From Limnohabitans sp. WS1 (GTDB lineage: Bacteria; Pseudomonadota; Gammaproteobacteria; Burkholderiales; Burkholderiaceae_C): a stretch of DNA of 64,000 nt. Shown one piece after another: positions 23,343 to 33,367 of this stretch. The notes beneath the pieces are model-generated. The model was given only the letters and a program-made list of their open reading frames with translations, had not been told where the DNA came from and did not search any database. The translations under genes were made by a program, and so were the position numbers. Each line of letters starts with the position of its first letter. Position 1 is the first letter of the stretch. Location: positions 62,001-126,000 of the forward strand of contig NZ_NERU01000004.1 of the NCBI RefSeq assembly GCF_003063265.1. The letters are read 5' to 3'.

Positions 23343-23755
23343 GACGGATCCTTGGGCTCTGGCGCTTTGTTTTGCAAACGCACATTGCGCTGCTCGGTGC
23401 GCCACAAACGCTCTTGGGCATTCAAGGACAACTCCTGCTCCTTCAGTGGATGCAAGGCTTGCCGACGCTGACGACGGGCATCGTTGAGGCAAGGGTTGAC
23501 CGCAAATTTTTGCCAACAAAGTTTCTTTTGCGATTCATAAACCACCAAGACGGCCTCTCTCTCCCCTTGCAAAAGCGCTCTTTGGCGAGCCATGACCTCA
23601 GGCAAGTCATCAACGGGCACCGGCTGCGCCTGCTCCATTGCGGTCAAAGGAGTGTCAAGCACGGTGTCATTGACGGAACGTGCACTTTGGGCCCATGCAT
23701 GGCCTGTGTGCACCAACAACGCCATCACCATGAACCAGCCAAGTCTGCGCATCAT
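23339..23755 (-). CDS. small exported protein of unknown function
   Basis: 138 residues with a clear Sec signal peptide (MMRRLGWFMVMALLVHTGHAWA, cut before QSARS). The mature part is charged, rich in Gln, Arg and Glu, with two Cys (KKLCWQKFAVNPCLND) that could form a periplasmic disulfide, and is probably helical. I recognise no domain. It overlaps zapE and the YdcH-like gene by 4 nt each, so it is part of a coupled zapE-operon. Confidence 0.65.
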   Translation of the reverse strand: MMRRLGWFMVMALLVHTGHAWAQSARSVNDTVLDTPLTAMEQAQPVPVDDLPEVMARQRALLQGEREAVLVVYESQKKLCWQKFAVNPCLNDARRQRRQALHPLKEQELSLNAQERLWRTEQRNVRLQNKAPEPKDPS

Positions 23756-24849
23756 GTCAGTTGGGTGTCCACTGTGCGGTGCTCAAGTGCCAGGAACTCG
23801 CTGGACTGCATTTCATGCAAACGAGACACCGTGCGCGGAAACTCATGTGACATGGGACCACTGGTGTAGAGGCCCTCGGGTGGCACGGCCGCTGACATGA
23901 TCAACTTGACCCTGCGGTCATACAACACGTCGATCAACCAGGTAAAGCGCCGCGCTTCAGAGGCCATGCTGACGGGCATGTGCGGCACATTGCTCAACAA
24001 AACGGTGTGGTACTGCGTGGCAATTTCGAGGTAATCATTTTGTGAGCGAGGACCCCCACAGATCGCACGGAAATCAAACCAAACCACATCGCCTGACCGT
24101 CGTTTGGCCGTGATGTCACGCGCTTCGATGCGCAGCACCGGTTCTTCATCAGGTCCAGTGGCCAGCCGTGTGAAGGCATCGTTCATCTCGGCATCAGCCT
24201 GATCACCCAAAGGCGTGTGGTAAAGCTTGACCATCTCCAGGGTGCGGCGTCGGTAGTCGGTGCCGTTGTCCACATTGAGCACCTGCATGCGCTGGTTCAG
24301 CAAAGCGATGGCGGGCAAGATGCGGTCGCGGTGAAGGCCGTCGGGGTACAGGCCATCCGGCTCGAAGTTGGAAGTGGTGACAAAACCCACGCCGTTGTCG
24401 AACAGTGCCACCAGCAAGCGGTGCAAGATCATGGCGTCGGTGATGTCGGCCACATGAAACTCATCAAAACAAATCAAGCGATAGCGCTTGGCCATGCGCT
24501 TGCCCAGCTCATCCAAGGGGTTGACGGTGCCCTGAATGGCCGCCAGTTCGCGGTGCACCTCGCGCATGAACTCGTGAAAGTGCAGGCGGGTTTTGCGCTG
24601 AATGGGCACAGCAGCAAAAAAACAGTCCATCAAGAAGCTTTTGCCTCGCCCTACCCCGCCAAACATGTACACCCCCTTGGGGATTTCAGGACGACTGCGA
24701 AACTTGCCCAGCAGACCTGAGCGTTTGGATTTGTAAGCCGCCCATTCGCTGGCACAGCGCTCCAGTGCTTCGATGGCTCGCAGCTGAGCAGGGTCGCTTT
24801 GATAACCGCGTTTTAGGAGTTCTTCTTCGTAAACTGCACGAACGGACAT
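23752..24849 (-). CDS. zapE: cell division ATPase ZapE (AFG1-like)
   Basis: AFG1-family AAA ATPase that in E. coli acts on Z-ring constriction. The 365-residue product has Walker A GGVGRGKS (64-71), Walker B LICFDEFHV and the sensor segment FVTTSNFEPDGLYP. ATG at 24849 (MSVRAVYEEELLKRGY) is the likely start; a TTG six codons earlier is the alternative. Its stop overlaps the next gene. Separated from the odh operon by a terminator. Confidence 0.92.
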   Translation of the reverse strand: MSVRAVYEEELLKRGYQSDPAQLRAIEALERCASEWAAYKSKRSGLLGKFRSRPEIPKGVYMFGGVGRGKSFLMDCFFAAVPIQRKTRLHFHEFMREVHRELAAIQGTVNPLDELGKRMAKRYRLICFDEFHVADITDAMILHRLLVALFDNGVGFVTTSNFEPDGLYPDGLHRDRILPAIALLNQRMQVLNVDNGTDYRRRTLEMVKLYHTPLGDQADAEMNDAFTRLATGPDEEPVLRIEARDITAKRRSGDVVWFDFRAICGGPRSQNDYLEIATQYHTVLLSNVPHMPVSMASEARRFTWLIDVLYDRRVKLIMSAAVPPEGLYTSGPMSHEFPRTVSRLHEMQSSEFLALEHRTVDTQLT

Positions 24850-24877
24850 GGATGGCTTGCTCTTCAAATCAAATGAG

Positions 24878-24903
24878 AAAACCCGGGACCAGGCCCGGGT
24901 TTT
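24878..24903 (-). terminator. terminator of the odhA-odhB-lpdA operon
   Basis: A perfect 10-bp inverted repeat AAAACCCGGG/CCCGGGTTTT with a 6-nt loop, 61 nt after the lpdA stop. The flanking A and T runs make it usable in both directions, but only the minus strand has an upstream gene ending here. Confidence 0.8.
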
Positions 24904-24963
24904 CAGGGATGCAGAACTTTAACCCAACTCACCCGGCGCTGCAGTGTCGGGAGCGTCAAGGTC

Positions 24964-26391
24964 TTAGAAGTTCAAGCTGCGCTTGTCCACCGCCAAAGCG
25001 GCCTCTTTGGTGGACTCGCTCAAGCTGGGGTGTGCGTGGCAGATGCGGGCAATGTCTTCCGCGCTGGCGCGGAATTCCATGGCCACCACAGCCTCGGCGA
25101 TCAGCTCGGAGGCTTGTGGGCCCACGATGTGCACGCCCAGGATTTCATCGGTGGTGGCATCGGCCAGCATTTTCACCATGCCGGTCGTGTCGCCCAAGGC
25201 GCGTGCACGGCCATTGGCCAGGAACGGGAACGAACCGGCCTTGTAGGCCACGCCATCGGCCTTGAGCTGCTGCTCGGTGCGGCCGACCCAAGCGATCTCG
25301 GGGCTGGTGTAGATGACCCAAGGGATGGTGTTGAAGTTGACGTGCCCATGTTGGCCCGCGATGCGTTCGGCCACGGCCACGCCCTCTTCTTCGGCTTTGT
25401 GCGCCAGCATCGGGCCACGCACCACGTCACCCACCGCCCACACGCCGGGCAAGTTGGTTTTGCAATCGGCGTCCACCACCACCGCGCCGCGCTCGTCCAG
25501 CTGCAAGCCCACGGCTTCGGTGTTCAAGCCGATGGTGTTGGGCACACGGCCGATCGAAATGATCAGCTTGTCGGCATCCAGAACCACCGCTTCGCCCTTG
25601 GCGTTGGTGTAGTTGACCGTGACGCCCTTCTTGCCGTTGACGATCTCGCCGACTTTCACGCCCAGCTCGATCTTCAAGCCTTGCTTGTCGAATGCCTTCT
25701 TGGCTTCTTTGGCGATTTGCTCGTCCACTGCGCCCAAAAATGTGGGCAGGCCTTCGAGGATGGTGACTTCTGCACCCAGGCGACGCCAAACCGAACCCAT
25801 TTCCAGGCCAATGACGCCAGAGCCGATCAAGGCCAGCTTCTTGGGCACAGCACCCACGCGCAAAGCGCCGTCGTTGGACAACACATTGACTTCGTCAAAC
25901 GGCGTACCAGGCAGCGCACGGGCGTTGGAGCCCGTGGCGATGATGACTTGCTTGGCCGTGATGTCCTCTTCGGCCTTGCCCGCCACATGGAGGGTGTAGC
26001 CGCCCTCGGCCTTGCCCACAAAACTGCCGCGACCGTGGAAGAAGGTGACCTTGTTTTTCTTGAGCAAATACAAGATACCGTCGTTGTTTTGCTTCACCAC
26101 GGTGTCTTTGCGGGCAATCATCTTGGCCACGTCCATCTTCACGTCCGTGGCAGTGATGCCGTGCTCGGCGAAGTGGTGGTTGGCATGGTCAAAGTGCTCG
26201 CTGGACTGCAGCAAAGCCTTGGAGGGGATGCAACCCACGTTGGTGCAGGTACCGCCAGGCGCTGGGCCACCGGCAGCGTTTTTCCACTCGTCGATGCAAG
26301 CGACTTGGAAACCGAGTTGTGCAGCGCGGATAGCTGCGATGTAGCCACCGGGGCCACCGCCGATGACAACGACGTCGAATTGTTTGCTCAT
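24964..26391 (-). CDS. lpdA: dihydrolipoamide dehydrogenase (E3)
   Basis: FAD enzyme that reoxidises the lipoyl group of the 2-oxoglutarate dehydrogenase complex with NAD. N-terminal FAD motif [10 protein letters not shown] (11-20), redox cysteines in [16 protein letters not shown] (Cys49, Cys54), NAD motif [15 protein letters not shown], and the C-terminal active-site CHAHPSLSE. 475 residues. Last gene of the odh operon, separated from DUF2442 by 107 nt in which I see nothing clear. Confidence 0.95.
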   Translation of the reverse strand: MSKQFDVVVIGGGPGGYIAAIRAAQLGFQVACIDEWKNAAGGPAPGGTCTNVGCIPSKALLQSSEHFDHANHHFAEHGITATDVKMDVAKMIARKDTVVKQNNDGILYLLKKNKVTFFHGRGSFVGKAEGGYTLHVAGKAEEDITAKQVIIATGSNARALPGTPFDEVNVLSNDGALRVGAVPKKLALIGSGVIGLEMGSVWRRLGAEVTILEGLPTFLGAVDEQIAKEAKKAFDKQGLKIELGVKVGEIVNGKKGVTVNYTNAKGEAVVLDADKLIISIGRVPNTIGLNTEAVGLQLDERGAVVVDADCKTNLPGVWAVGDVVRGPMLAHKAEEEGVAVAERIAGQHGHVNFNTIPWVIYTSPEIAWVGRTEQQLKADGVAYKAGSFPFLANGRARALGDTTGMVKMLADATTDEILGVHIVGPQASELIAEAVVAMEFRASAEDIARICHAHPSLSESTKEAALAVDKRSLNF

Positions 26392-26498
26392 AGGTTTCTT
26401 TCTATTCAGTCATTCATTGAATTGAGACAGTCCCGGTGCCAGCTTCTCAGCCCCATGAGGCTTCGTGCCGAACAAAAATTGTCCCGATCGTGTGTAGT

Positions 26499-26780
26499 TC
26501 AGGTCTGATTCATTGGGGGCAGACCGGCATGGGCCACCCCTTTCAGATAGAGCGTTTCAGGGGCTAAATCCAGCATGTCATCCCAGACCACCGTGCCGTG
26601 TGAGACATGGGCCTTGGCAAACATCCCTCCCACTTTCAGCCGTTGAAACGCCGGAAACTCCAAGTAGGGTTTGACGTCAAAGGACTTGACTGCGCCATCC
26701 TTGAATTCAAGCAACAGTTCAAAATTGTCCAAGGTCTTCACCTTGGTCACGCGCGGCAAAAGGGGGCGGGTTTCAGTCAT
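26499..26780 (-). CDS. DUF2442 protein
   Basis: A 93-residue protein whose core (VKTLDNFELLLEFKDGAVKSFD, then GTVVWDDMLDLAPETLY) matches the DUF2442 pattern: a small beta domain with a conserved W-D near the C-terminus. DUF2442 and DUF4160 are often neighbours and are suspected toxin-antitoxin partners, but no activity is established. Its start overlaps the DUF4160 stop by 4 nt. Confidence 0.8.
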   Translation of the reverse strand: MTETRPLLPRVTKVKTLDNFELLLEFKDGAVKSFDVKPYLEFPAFQRLKVGGMFAKAHVSHGTVVWDDMLDLAPETLYLKGVAHAGLPPMNQT

Positions 26781-27046
26781 TTGAGTGGATCGATCCTGAA
26801 AAGGTCACGCCCTTCAATGGCCAATGACCAGTCTGCCATCAACTCTTCGGCATGAATTTCGATCCAGGCCTCGACCAAGCGCCGCTTGTTTTTAGGGAAG
26901 TTCCCTGCCAATTGCTCCGCGCTGGGAATGGCAAAAACCGCCTCGAAGTCTTGGTAGTACACATGGATGTGTGGCATGTGGTGTTCACTGGTGTCCATGA
27001 AATACATGGACACCAAAACACCATAGAACATCGAGATGGTTGGCAT
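26777..27046 (-). CDS. DUF4160 protein
   Basis: An 89-residue protein starting MPTISMFYGVLVSMYF, with HHMPHIHVYYQDFEAVF (the family HFH-type histidine cluster) and a helical C-terminus RRLVEAWIEIHAEELMADW. These are the DUF4160 hallmarks. It begins 14 nt after the odhB stop and is coupled to DUF2442, so the pair would be read with the odh transcript. Confidence 0.8.
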   Translation of the reverse strand: MPTISMFYGVLVSMYFMDTSEHHMPHIHVYYQDFEAVFAIPSAEQLAGNFPKNKRRLVEAWIEIHAEELMADWSLAIEGRDLFRIDPLK

Positions 27047-27060
27047 GCCTCGGTTTGATG

Positions 27061-28314
27061 TCAGATGTCGAACAAGAGGCGAGCTGGATCTTCCAGCGCC
27101 TCTTTCATCGCCACCAAGCCCAAGACAGCTTCACGGCCGTCAATGATGCGGTGGTCGTACGACATGGCGAAGTAGTTCATGGGGCGAACCACAACCTGGC
27201 CGTTTTCCACCATGGCGCGGTCTTTGGTCGCGTGCACGCCCAAAATGGCCGACTGAGGTGGGTTGATGATGGGGGTGGACATCATCGAGCCAAAAGTACC
27301 GCCGTTGGAGATGGAGAAGGTACCGCCGGTCATCTCTTCGATGCCCAACTTGCCGTCCTTGGCCTTCTGGCCGAATTCGGCGATCTTCTTTTCGATCTCG
27401 GCAAAGCTCATCTGGTCGGCGTTGCGCAAAATCGGCACCACCAAACCGCGTGGGGAACCCACCGCGATACCGATGTCAAAGTAGCCGTGGTACACGATGT
27501 CGTTGCCGTCGACCGAGGCGTTGAGCACAGGGAATTTCTTCAGGGCGTGCACAGCGGCTTTGACAAAGAAGCTCATGAAGCCCAGCTTGCAACCGTGTTC
27601 CTTCTCGAAACGGTCTTGCATGCGCTTGCGCATGTCCATGACCGGGGCCATGTTGATTTCGTTGAAGGTGGTCAGGATGGCGTTGGTCGACTGCGACTGC
27701 AGCAAACGCTCGGCCACACGGGCACGCAGACGTGTCATGGGCACACGCTGCTCTGGGCGGTCGCCCAGGTTGACGGCGGGGGCCGACACCTGAGGCAGCG
27801 TCTTGGTGGGCACGCCTGTAGGAATCACGGCAGCGGTGGACTTGACGCCACCGGCCACAGCGGCCAGCACGTCACCCTTGGTCACACGGCCGTCTTTGCC
27901 AGAACCGGCCACCGAGCCAGCGGCCAAGCTGTTGTCAGCCATGAGTTTGGCAGCGGCGGGCATGGCCACACCGGCCATGCTGCCACCCGTGGCGGCTGCG
28001 GCGGCCACAGGGGCTGCTGCGCTCACAGCGGGGGCGGCAGCTGCAGCGGGTGCAGCGGCGGCACCGACCTTGCCGTCAGTGTCGATGCGGGCAATCAATT
28101 GCTCTGCGGCCACGGTGCCGCCATCGGCCACGAGGATTTCAGAGATCACGCCAGCAGCGGGCGCGGGCACTTCGAGCACGACCTTGTCGGTCTCGATTTC
28201 GATCAGGATTTCGTCGGCAGCAACCGCTTCACCGACTTTCTTTTTCCACTGCAGCATGGTGGCTTCAGCCACTGACTCGGACAGTTGGGGGACTTTGACT
28301 TCTACGATGGCCAT
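27061..28314 (-). CDS. odhB: dihydrolipoamide succinyltransferase (E2)
   Basis: Core of the 2-oxoglutarate dehydrogenase complex. A lipoyl domain with modified Lys44 ([11 protein letters not shown]), an Ala/Pro linker (about 80-110), an E1/E3-binding domain ([18 protein letters not shown]), another Ala-rich linker, and the catalytic domain ending with [11 protein letters not shown]. 417 residues, also known as sucB. Confidence 0.95.
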   Translation of the reverse strand: MAIVEVKVPQLSESVAEATMLQWKKKVGEAVAADEILIEIETDKVVLEVPAPAAGVISEILVADGGTVAAEQLIARIDTDGKVGAAAAPAAAAAPAVSAAAPVAAAAATGGSMAGVAMPAAAKLMADNSLAAGSVAGSGKDGRVTKGDVLAAVAGGVKSTAAVIPTGVPTKTLPQVSAPAVNLGDRPEQRVPMTRLRARVAERLLQSQSTNAILTTFNEINMAPVMDMRKRMQDRFEKEHGCKLGFMSFFVKAAVHALKKFPVLNASVDGNDIVYHGYFDIGIAVGSPRGLVVPILRNADQMSFAEIEKKIAEFGQKAKDGKLGIEEMTGGTFSISNGGTFGSMMSTPIINPPQSAILGVHATKDRAMVENGQVVVRPMNYFAMSYDHRIIDGREAVLGLVAMKEALEDPARLLFDI

Positions 28315-28349
28315 GATGTTTCCGTTATGCGTTGGTCGTTTATCGAGGG

Positions 28350-28377
28350 GTCTGGCGCTGAACCCTCAGCGCCAGAC
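28350..28377 (-). other. intercistronic hairpin between odhA and odhB
   Basis: A perfect 11-bp inverted repeat, GTCTGGCGCTG with CAGCGCCAGAC, around a 6-nt loop in the 69-nt spacer. No T run follows on either strand, so it is more likely an mRNA processing or stability element than a terminator. Confidence 0.6.
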
Positions 28378-28383
28378 GCTGGT

Positions 28384-31251
28384 TCACTTGGTCAGCACGA
28401 AGCCCTTGAGCTTCGAGAAGGCCGCTTCGATCAGTGCTTTTTGCTGGTCTTGGTGCAGGTGTGAGTAACCCACCGCAGGTGACGCAGACGCTGCGCGACC
28501 GGCATAACCGAGCTTTTGACCTTCGAGCATGTTCTCGTGGATGTTGTGCTGAATGAAGAACCAGGCGCCCTGGTTCTGCGGCTCGTCCTGGCACCACACG
28601 ATGTCGGTGGCGTTGGGGTACTTCTTGATCTCGGCCGCGAAAGCCTTATGCGGGAAGGGGTAGAGCTGTTCCACGCGGATGATCGCGGTGTCGTCAGCAC
28701 CCTTGGCTTCGCGTTGCTTGACCAGGTCGTAGTACACCTTGCCCGAGCAGGCAATGACGCGCTTGACCTTGTCGGCCTTGAGCGCCTTGTTCTCGGGGAT
28801 CACGGTCTGGAAGCTGCCCTTGGTGAACTCGGACACCGGGCTGGTGGCATCCTTGTTGCGCAGGAGCGACTTGGGCGTGAAGATGACCAAGGGCTTCCTC
28901 AGGTCACGCACCATCTGGCGACGCAGCACATGGAAGATCTGGCTGGCCGTGGTGGGCTGCACGAGCTGCATGTTGGTGTCGGCCGCCAACTGCATGAAGC
29001 GCTCCACGCGGGCCGAGCTGTGCTCAGGGCCCTGGCCTTCGTAGCCGTGCGGCAGCATCAAGGTCAGGCCGTTCACACGGCCCCACTTGACTTCGCCCGA
29101 CGCAATGAACTGGTCGATCACCACTTGAGCGCCGTTGGCAAAATCGCCGAACTGCGCTTCCCAAATCACCAAGGTGTTGGGGTCGTTGGAGGCGTAACCG
29201 TATTCAAAACCCAGCACCGCTTCTTCGGACAGGATCGAGTCGATCACCGTGAAGGGGGCCTGCTTGTCAGAGACGTTTTGCAGGGCGACGTAGGTGCCGG
29301 TGTCCCACTTTTCGCGCTTTTGGTCGTGAATGACGGCATGGCGGTGGGTGAAGGTGCCTCGGCCGCAATCTTCGCCCGACAAACGCACAGGGTAGCCACT
29401 GGCCACCAAAGAGGCGAAAGCCATGTGTTCGCCCATGCCCCAGTCGACCGGAATGTCGCCACGGCCCATGGCTGCGCGGTCGTCGTACACCTTTTTGACC
29501 AACTGGTGCGGTGTGACCGACTCAGGGATGGTGGTGATTTTCTCGGCCAGACGTTTCCAGTCGGCCAAGGGGATGGAGGTGTCGCCTGCGTCGGTCCACT
29601 TCTTGCCCATGAAGGGCGCCCAGTCCACGGTGAACTTGGTTTTGAAGTTGGTCAACACCGGCTCGGTGGTGTTCTTGCCTGCGTCCAAAGCCGCGCGGTA
29701 GGCCTTGGCCATGTCGTCGCCAATGGTTTCGCCCAAGCCTTGTGTGGCCAGTTTGTCGGCAAACAGTTTGCGCGTGCCAGGGTGTGCGCCGATTTTTTTG
29801 TACATCAGCGGCTGGGTCAGCGCAGGGGTGTCCTGCTCGTTGTGACCCAGTTTGCGGAAACACACCACGTCCAGCACCACGTCTTTTTGGAACGTCATGC
29901 GGTATTCCAAAGCCAGCTGAGTGGCCAGGACCACGGTCTCGGGATCGTCACCGTTGACGTGCAAGACCGGTGCTTCGACCATCTTGACGATGTCGGTACA
30001 GAACACGCTCGAGCGCATGTCGCGCGGGTCAGAGGTGGTGAAACCGATCTGGTTGTTGATGATGATGTGCACGGTGCCGCCTGTGGAGTAACCACGGGTT
30101 TGGGCCAATGCAAAGGTTTCCTGGTTCACGCCCTGGCCACCGAAGGCGGCATCACCGTGCACCAACACGGGCAGCACTTGCTTGCCCAGAGGGTCACCCC
30201 GGCGGTCCATGCGGGCACGCACCGAGCCTTCGACCACAGGGTTCACAATTTCCAGGTGCGAGGGGTTAAAGGCCAGCGACAAGTGGACAGGACCACCAGC
30301 GGTGTTCACGTCCGAGCTGAAACCTTGGTGGTATTTCACGTCACCGGCAGGCAGGTCTTCCGGGGCGGTGTGGTCGAACTCGGCAAACAAGTCGGCCGGC
30401 AGCTTGCCCATGGTGTTGACCAAAACGTTCAAGCGGCCACGGTGGGCCATGCCGATCACGACTTCCTGAACGCCTTGGGCACCTGCCGACTGGATCAACT
30501 CGTCCATGGCGGCGATGAAGCTCTCGCCCCCTTCGAGCGAGAAACGCTTTTGGCCGACGTATTTGGTGTGCAAATAACGCTCCAGACCTTCGGCGGCCGT
30601 CAGGCGGTCGAGGATCTGCTTTTTCTTGTCCGATGTGAAGTTGGGCTTGCTGCGGATGCTCTCGAGCTTTTGCTGCCACCAGCGCTTTTCAGCTTGGTCG
30701 GTGGTGTACATGTACTCGGCACCCAAGGTGCCGCAATAGGTCTCGCGCAGCGCGTTGAGCAACTCGCGCAAGGACATGTTGTTCTTGCCGAAGAACGTGT
30801 TGCTGGTGTCGAACACGGTTTCCTGGTCGGCATCGGTGAAGCCGAAGAAAGCGGGGTCGAGGTCAGGAATATTGGGGCGCTCGGTGCGCTTGAGCGGGTC
30901 CAGGTCGGCCCAGCGTTGGCCCACGTTGCGGTAAGCGGCGATCAGCTGCTGAACGGCAGTGCGCTTGCGGCCCATTTCAACGTCGGCGCTGGCCATGACA
31001 ACTTTGGTGCCGCCGGCTTTGGCGCGTTCGGCAAAAGCATTGATGACCGGCTGGTGGGGCACGTCTTTGGCGTTGGAGCCATCGACTGCGGGAACGTGCT
31101 GCAAGGCGTCAAAGTAGTCGCGCCAGGAATCGGGCACGCTGCCAGGATTGGCCAAATAGTTTTCATACATCTCTTCGACGTAGGGGGTGTTGCCCCCGAA
31201 GAGATGGGTATTGCCTGAATAGGCGGAGTAGACGGAATTTGTCTCGCTCAT
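28384..31251 (-). CDS. odhA: 2-oxoglutarate dehydrogenase E1 component
   Basis: Thiamine-diphosphate decarboxylase that starts the 2-oxoglutarate dehydrogenase reaction of the TCA cycle. 955 residues: the E1o N-terminal helix (YVEEMYENYLANPGSVPDSW) that anchors it to E2, the core with AHRGRLNVL, the ThDP site region GDAAFGGQGVNQE, the transketolase-like C-terminal half (RLSGEDCGRGTFTHRH) and the terminal HLHQDQQKALIEAAF. First gene of the operon. Confidence 0.96.
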   Translation of the reverse strand: MSETNSVYSAYSGNTHLFGGNTPYVEEMYENYLANPGSVPDSWRDYFDALQHVPAVDGSNAKDVPHQPVINAFAERAKAGGTKVVMASADVEMGRKRTAVQQLIAAYRNVGQRWADLDPLKRTERPNIPDLDPAFFGFTDADQETVFDTSNTFFGKNNMSLRELLNALRETYCGTLGAEYMYTTDQAEKRWWQQKLESIRSKPNFTSDKKKQILDRLTAAEGLERYLHTKYVGQKRFSLEGGESFIAAMDELIQSAGAQGVQEVVIGMAHRGRLNVLVNTMGKLPADLFAEFDHTAPEDLPAGDVKYHQGFSSDVNTAGGPVHLSLAFNPSHLEIVNPVVEGSVRARMDRRGDPLGKQVLPVLVHGDAAFGGQGVNQETFALAQTRGYSTGGTVHIIINNQIGFTTSDPRDMRSSVFCTDIVKMVEAPVLHVNGDDPETVVLATQLALEYRMTFQKDVVLDVVCFRKLGHNEQDTPALTQPLMYKKIGAHPGTRKLFADKLATQGLGETIGDDMAKAYRAALDAGKNTTEPVLTNFKTKFTVDWAPFMGKKWTDAGDTSIPLADWKRLAEKITTIPESVTPHQLVKKVYDDRAAMGRGDIPVDWGMGEHMAFASLVASGYPVRLSGEDCGRGTFTHRHAVIHDQKREKWDTGTYVALQNVSDKQAPFTVIDSILSEEAVLGFEYGYASNDPNTLVIWEAQFGDFANGAQVVIDQFIASGEVKWGRVNGLTLMLPHGYEGQGPEHSSARVERFMQLAADTNMQLVQPTTASQIFHVLRRQMVRDLRKPLVIFTPKSLLRNKDATSPVSEFTKGSFQTVIPENKALKADKVKRVIACSGKVYYDLVKQREAKGADDTAIIRVEQLYPFPHKAFAAEIKKYPNATDIVWCQDEPQNQGAWFFIQHNIHENMLEGQKLGYAGRAASASPAVGYSHLHQDQQKALIEAAFSKLKGFVLTK

Positions 31252-31266
31252 GATTCGCTGACCTCC

Positions 31267-31283
31267 GTTTCCCTCTGGGAAAC
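31267..31283 (-). promoter_or_regulatory. inverted repeat in the odhA leader
   Basis: GTTTCCC-TCT-GGGAAAC, 7-bp arms with a 3-nt gap, 16 nt before the odhA start and just upstream of the GGAGG ribosome site. It could be an operator or a small leader hairpin that limits ribosome access. A TATATA lies a few nt further upstream (31296-31303) but no good -35. Confidence 0.4.
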
Positions 31284-31433
31284 ATTAGTTGGTTGATATA
31301 TACCTTCCGCGACACGGCTGGACCGGTTGGCGGATGCGACTGTGGCAGGGGAAGGGCCTAAGTACAGCGCGCATTGTGCCATGGCTTGTCCGATGTCTAA
31401 CTTACAGGCGTTTAGAGAGAACCTTTGCAGAAT

Positions 31434-31460
31434 AAAAAAAGGCCCCGACAAAACGGGGCC
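31434..31460 (-). terminator. rho-independent terminator of prpE
   Basis: Minus strand GGCCCCG-TTTTGT-CGGGGCC followed by seven T. The 7-bp GC stem begins 8 nt after the prpE stop. Strong and unambiguous. Confidence 0.9.
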
Positions 31461-31467
31461 CAGGGCA

Positions 31468-33367
31468 TCAGCCTTTGATCTGATCGACGATCTGCTGCAA
31501 AGCGGCCGGATCGTCCATGGTGGTCAGGTCGCCAGGATCGCGCCCTTCGGCCACAGCCTGAATAGCGCGGCGCAGCAGTTTGCCGCTGCGGGTCTTGGGC
31601 AATGCGGTCACAAAGAACACACGCGACGGACGGGCCACCGCACCGAGCTGGCTGTCCACGACTTTCATGACTTCGCCTTCGAGCTTCAGGCGTGCTGCCG
31701 CATCCGTCAGGCCCGAGGTGTCCTTGGCAATGGCAAACGCCATGGCCACCTGCCCTTTGAGCTGATCGGCCACACCAACCACGGCCACTTCAGCCACGTT
31801 GGGGTGGCTGGAGATGCTTTCCTCGATCTCGCGGGTGCCCAGGCGGTGGCCGGCCACGTTGATCACGTCGTCGGTGCGGCCCAGGATGAAGAAGTAGCCG
31901 TCTTCGTCACGCACCGCCCAGTCGAAGGTGCTGTAAACCAGCTTGTTGGGGACGGTTTTCCAGTAGGTCTTGACGAAACGCTCGTCGTCGCCCCAGATGG
32001 TTTGCAGGTTGCCGGGTGGCAATGGGCCCTCGATGGTCAACACGCCCTTCTGGTTGGCGCCGGTGAGTTCTTCGCCCGTCTGATCGTCGACCAGCTTGAC
32101 GTTGTAGCCATAGATGGCCTTGCCGGGTGAGCCGAACTTGCTGGGCGCTTTTTCCACGCCGTTGCAGATGCTCAAGATCGGCCAACCGGTTTCGGTCTGC
32201 CAGTAGTTGTCGATGATGGCCTTGCCGTTCAGTCCTTCTGAAATCCACTTGGCAGTGGGCTCGTCCAGCGGCTCACCAGCCAGGAACAAGGCCTGCAGGC
32301 TCGACAGGTCGTACTTGGTGAGCAGCGCAGGGTCTTGCTTTTTGAGCACCCGGATGGCCGTGGGGGCGCTGAACATGACCTGGACCTTGTACTTCTCGAC
32401 CAAACTCCACCAGATGCCGCCGTCGGGGCGAATCGGCAGGCCTTCGTAGAGGATGGTGGCCATGCCGCCAATCAGCGGGCCGTAGATGATGTAGCTGTGG
32501 CCCACCACCCAGCCGATGTCGCTGGTGCAGAAAAAGGTGCCGCCGGGCTTGCCTTCAAAAACATTGGGGATGCTGGCGGCCAAGGCCACGGTGTAGCCCC
32601 CCGGTGTCGCGCTGCACGCCCTTGGGCTTGCCGGTGGTGCCCGAGGTGTAGAGCGTGTAGCTGGGGTGCGTGGATTCGACCCACACACAAGGCACGACCG
32701 CATCCATGTGCTTGGCACGCTCGGTGGCGTAGTCCACATCGCGGCCGGCCACGGGCGTGAAAGCAACCAGTTGGCGGTCCACCATGACCACGTTGGCCGG
32801 TTTGTGGGCCGAGAGCTTGATGGCTTCGTCAAGCAGCGGCTTGTAGGAAACGGCTTTACCACCGCGCGAACCGGCATCGGCGCTGATGATGACCTTTGGC
32901 GAAGCGTCCTCGATGCGGGTGGCCAGCGAGTGCGAGGCAAAACCACCAAACACCACCGAGTGGATGGCCCCCAAGCGCACACAGGCCAGCATGGCAAAAG
33001 CCGCCTCGGCGATCATGGGCATGTAAATCAGCACGCGGTCGCCCTTGACCACGCCCAGGTCTTGCAAGATGGCAGCCATGCGCTGCACTTCGGCATGCAG
33101 TTCACGGTAGGTGTAGGTTTTTTCCTGATCGGTCTCGGTCGAAACGAAGATCAATGCAGGCTGGTCGGCGCGATCGGCTAAATGGCGGTCCACGGCGTTG
33201 TGGCACAGGTTGGTTTCGCCCCCCACGAACCACTTGGCAAAGGGCGGATTGCTGTAATCGCAGATTTGCTGCGGCTGAACTTTCCAGTCCACCAGTTTGG
33301 CCTGCTCGGCCCAAAAAGCGTCACGGTCGTTGATCGACCGGGCGTGAAATTCTGCGAAATTGCCCAT
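31468..33367 (-). pseudogene. prpE: propionyl-CoA synthetase with one-base frameshift
   Basis: AMP-forming acyl-CoA ligase that activates propionate (or acetate). The N-terminal part starts at ATG 33367 after CAGGAGA and reads through FAKWFVGGETNLCHNAVDRH to SGTTGKPKGVQRDTGG; the rest (from YTVALAASIPNVFEG, DIGWVVGHSYIIYGPL, DNYWQTETGWPI, to the C-terminal lysine region TRSGKLLRRA) is in another frame. The break is a run of six C on the plus strand (32597-32602); five would restore one 632-residue frame. PrpE is favoured over Acs by FAKWFVGG and the QRDTGGY signature. The cause could be a sequencing error, a recent mutation or a slippery tract. Confidence 0.88.

Noticed and set aside
25030-26508. 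492-codon open frame opposite lpdA
   Set aside because: Shadow of lpdA; low-complexity His/Gly/Val composition and no domain.
28516-31218. 900-codon open frame on the plus strand opposite odhA
   Set aside because: It is the antisense shadow of a certain odhA gene. High GC and codon bias keep this frame open, the translation has no recognisable motif, and it is full of His, Gln and Val runs.
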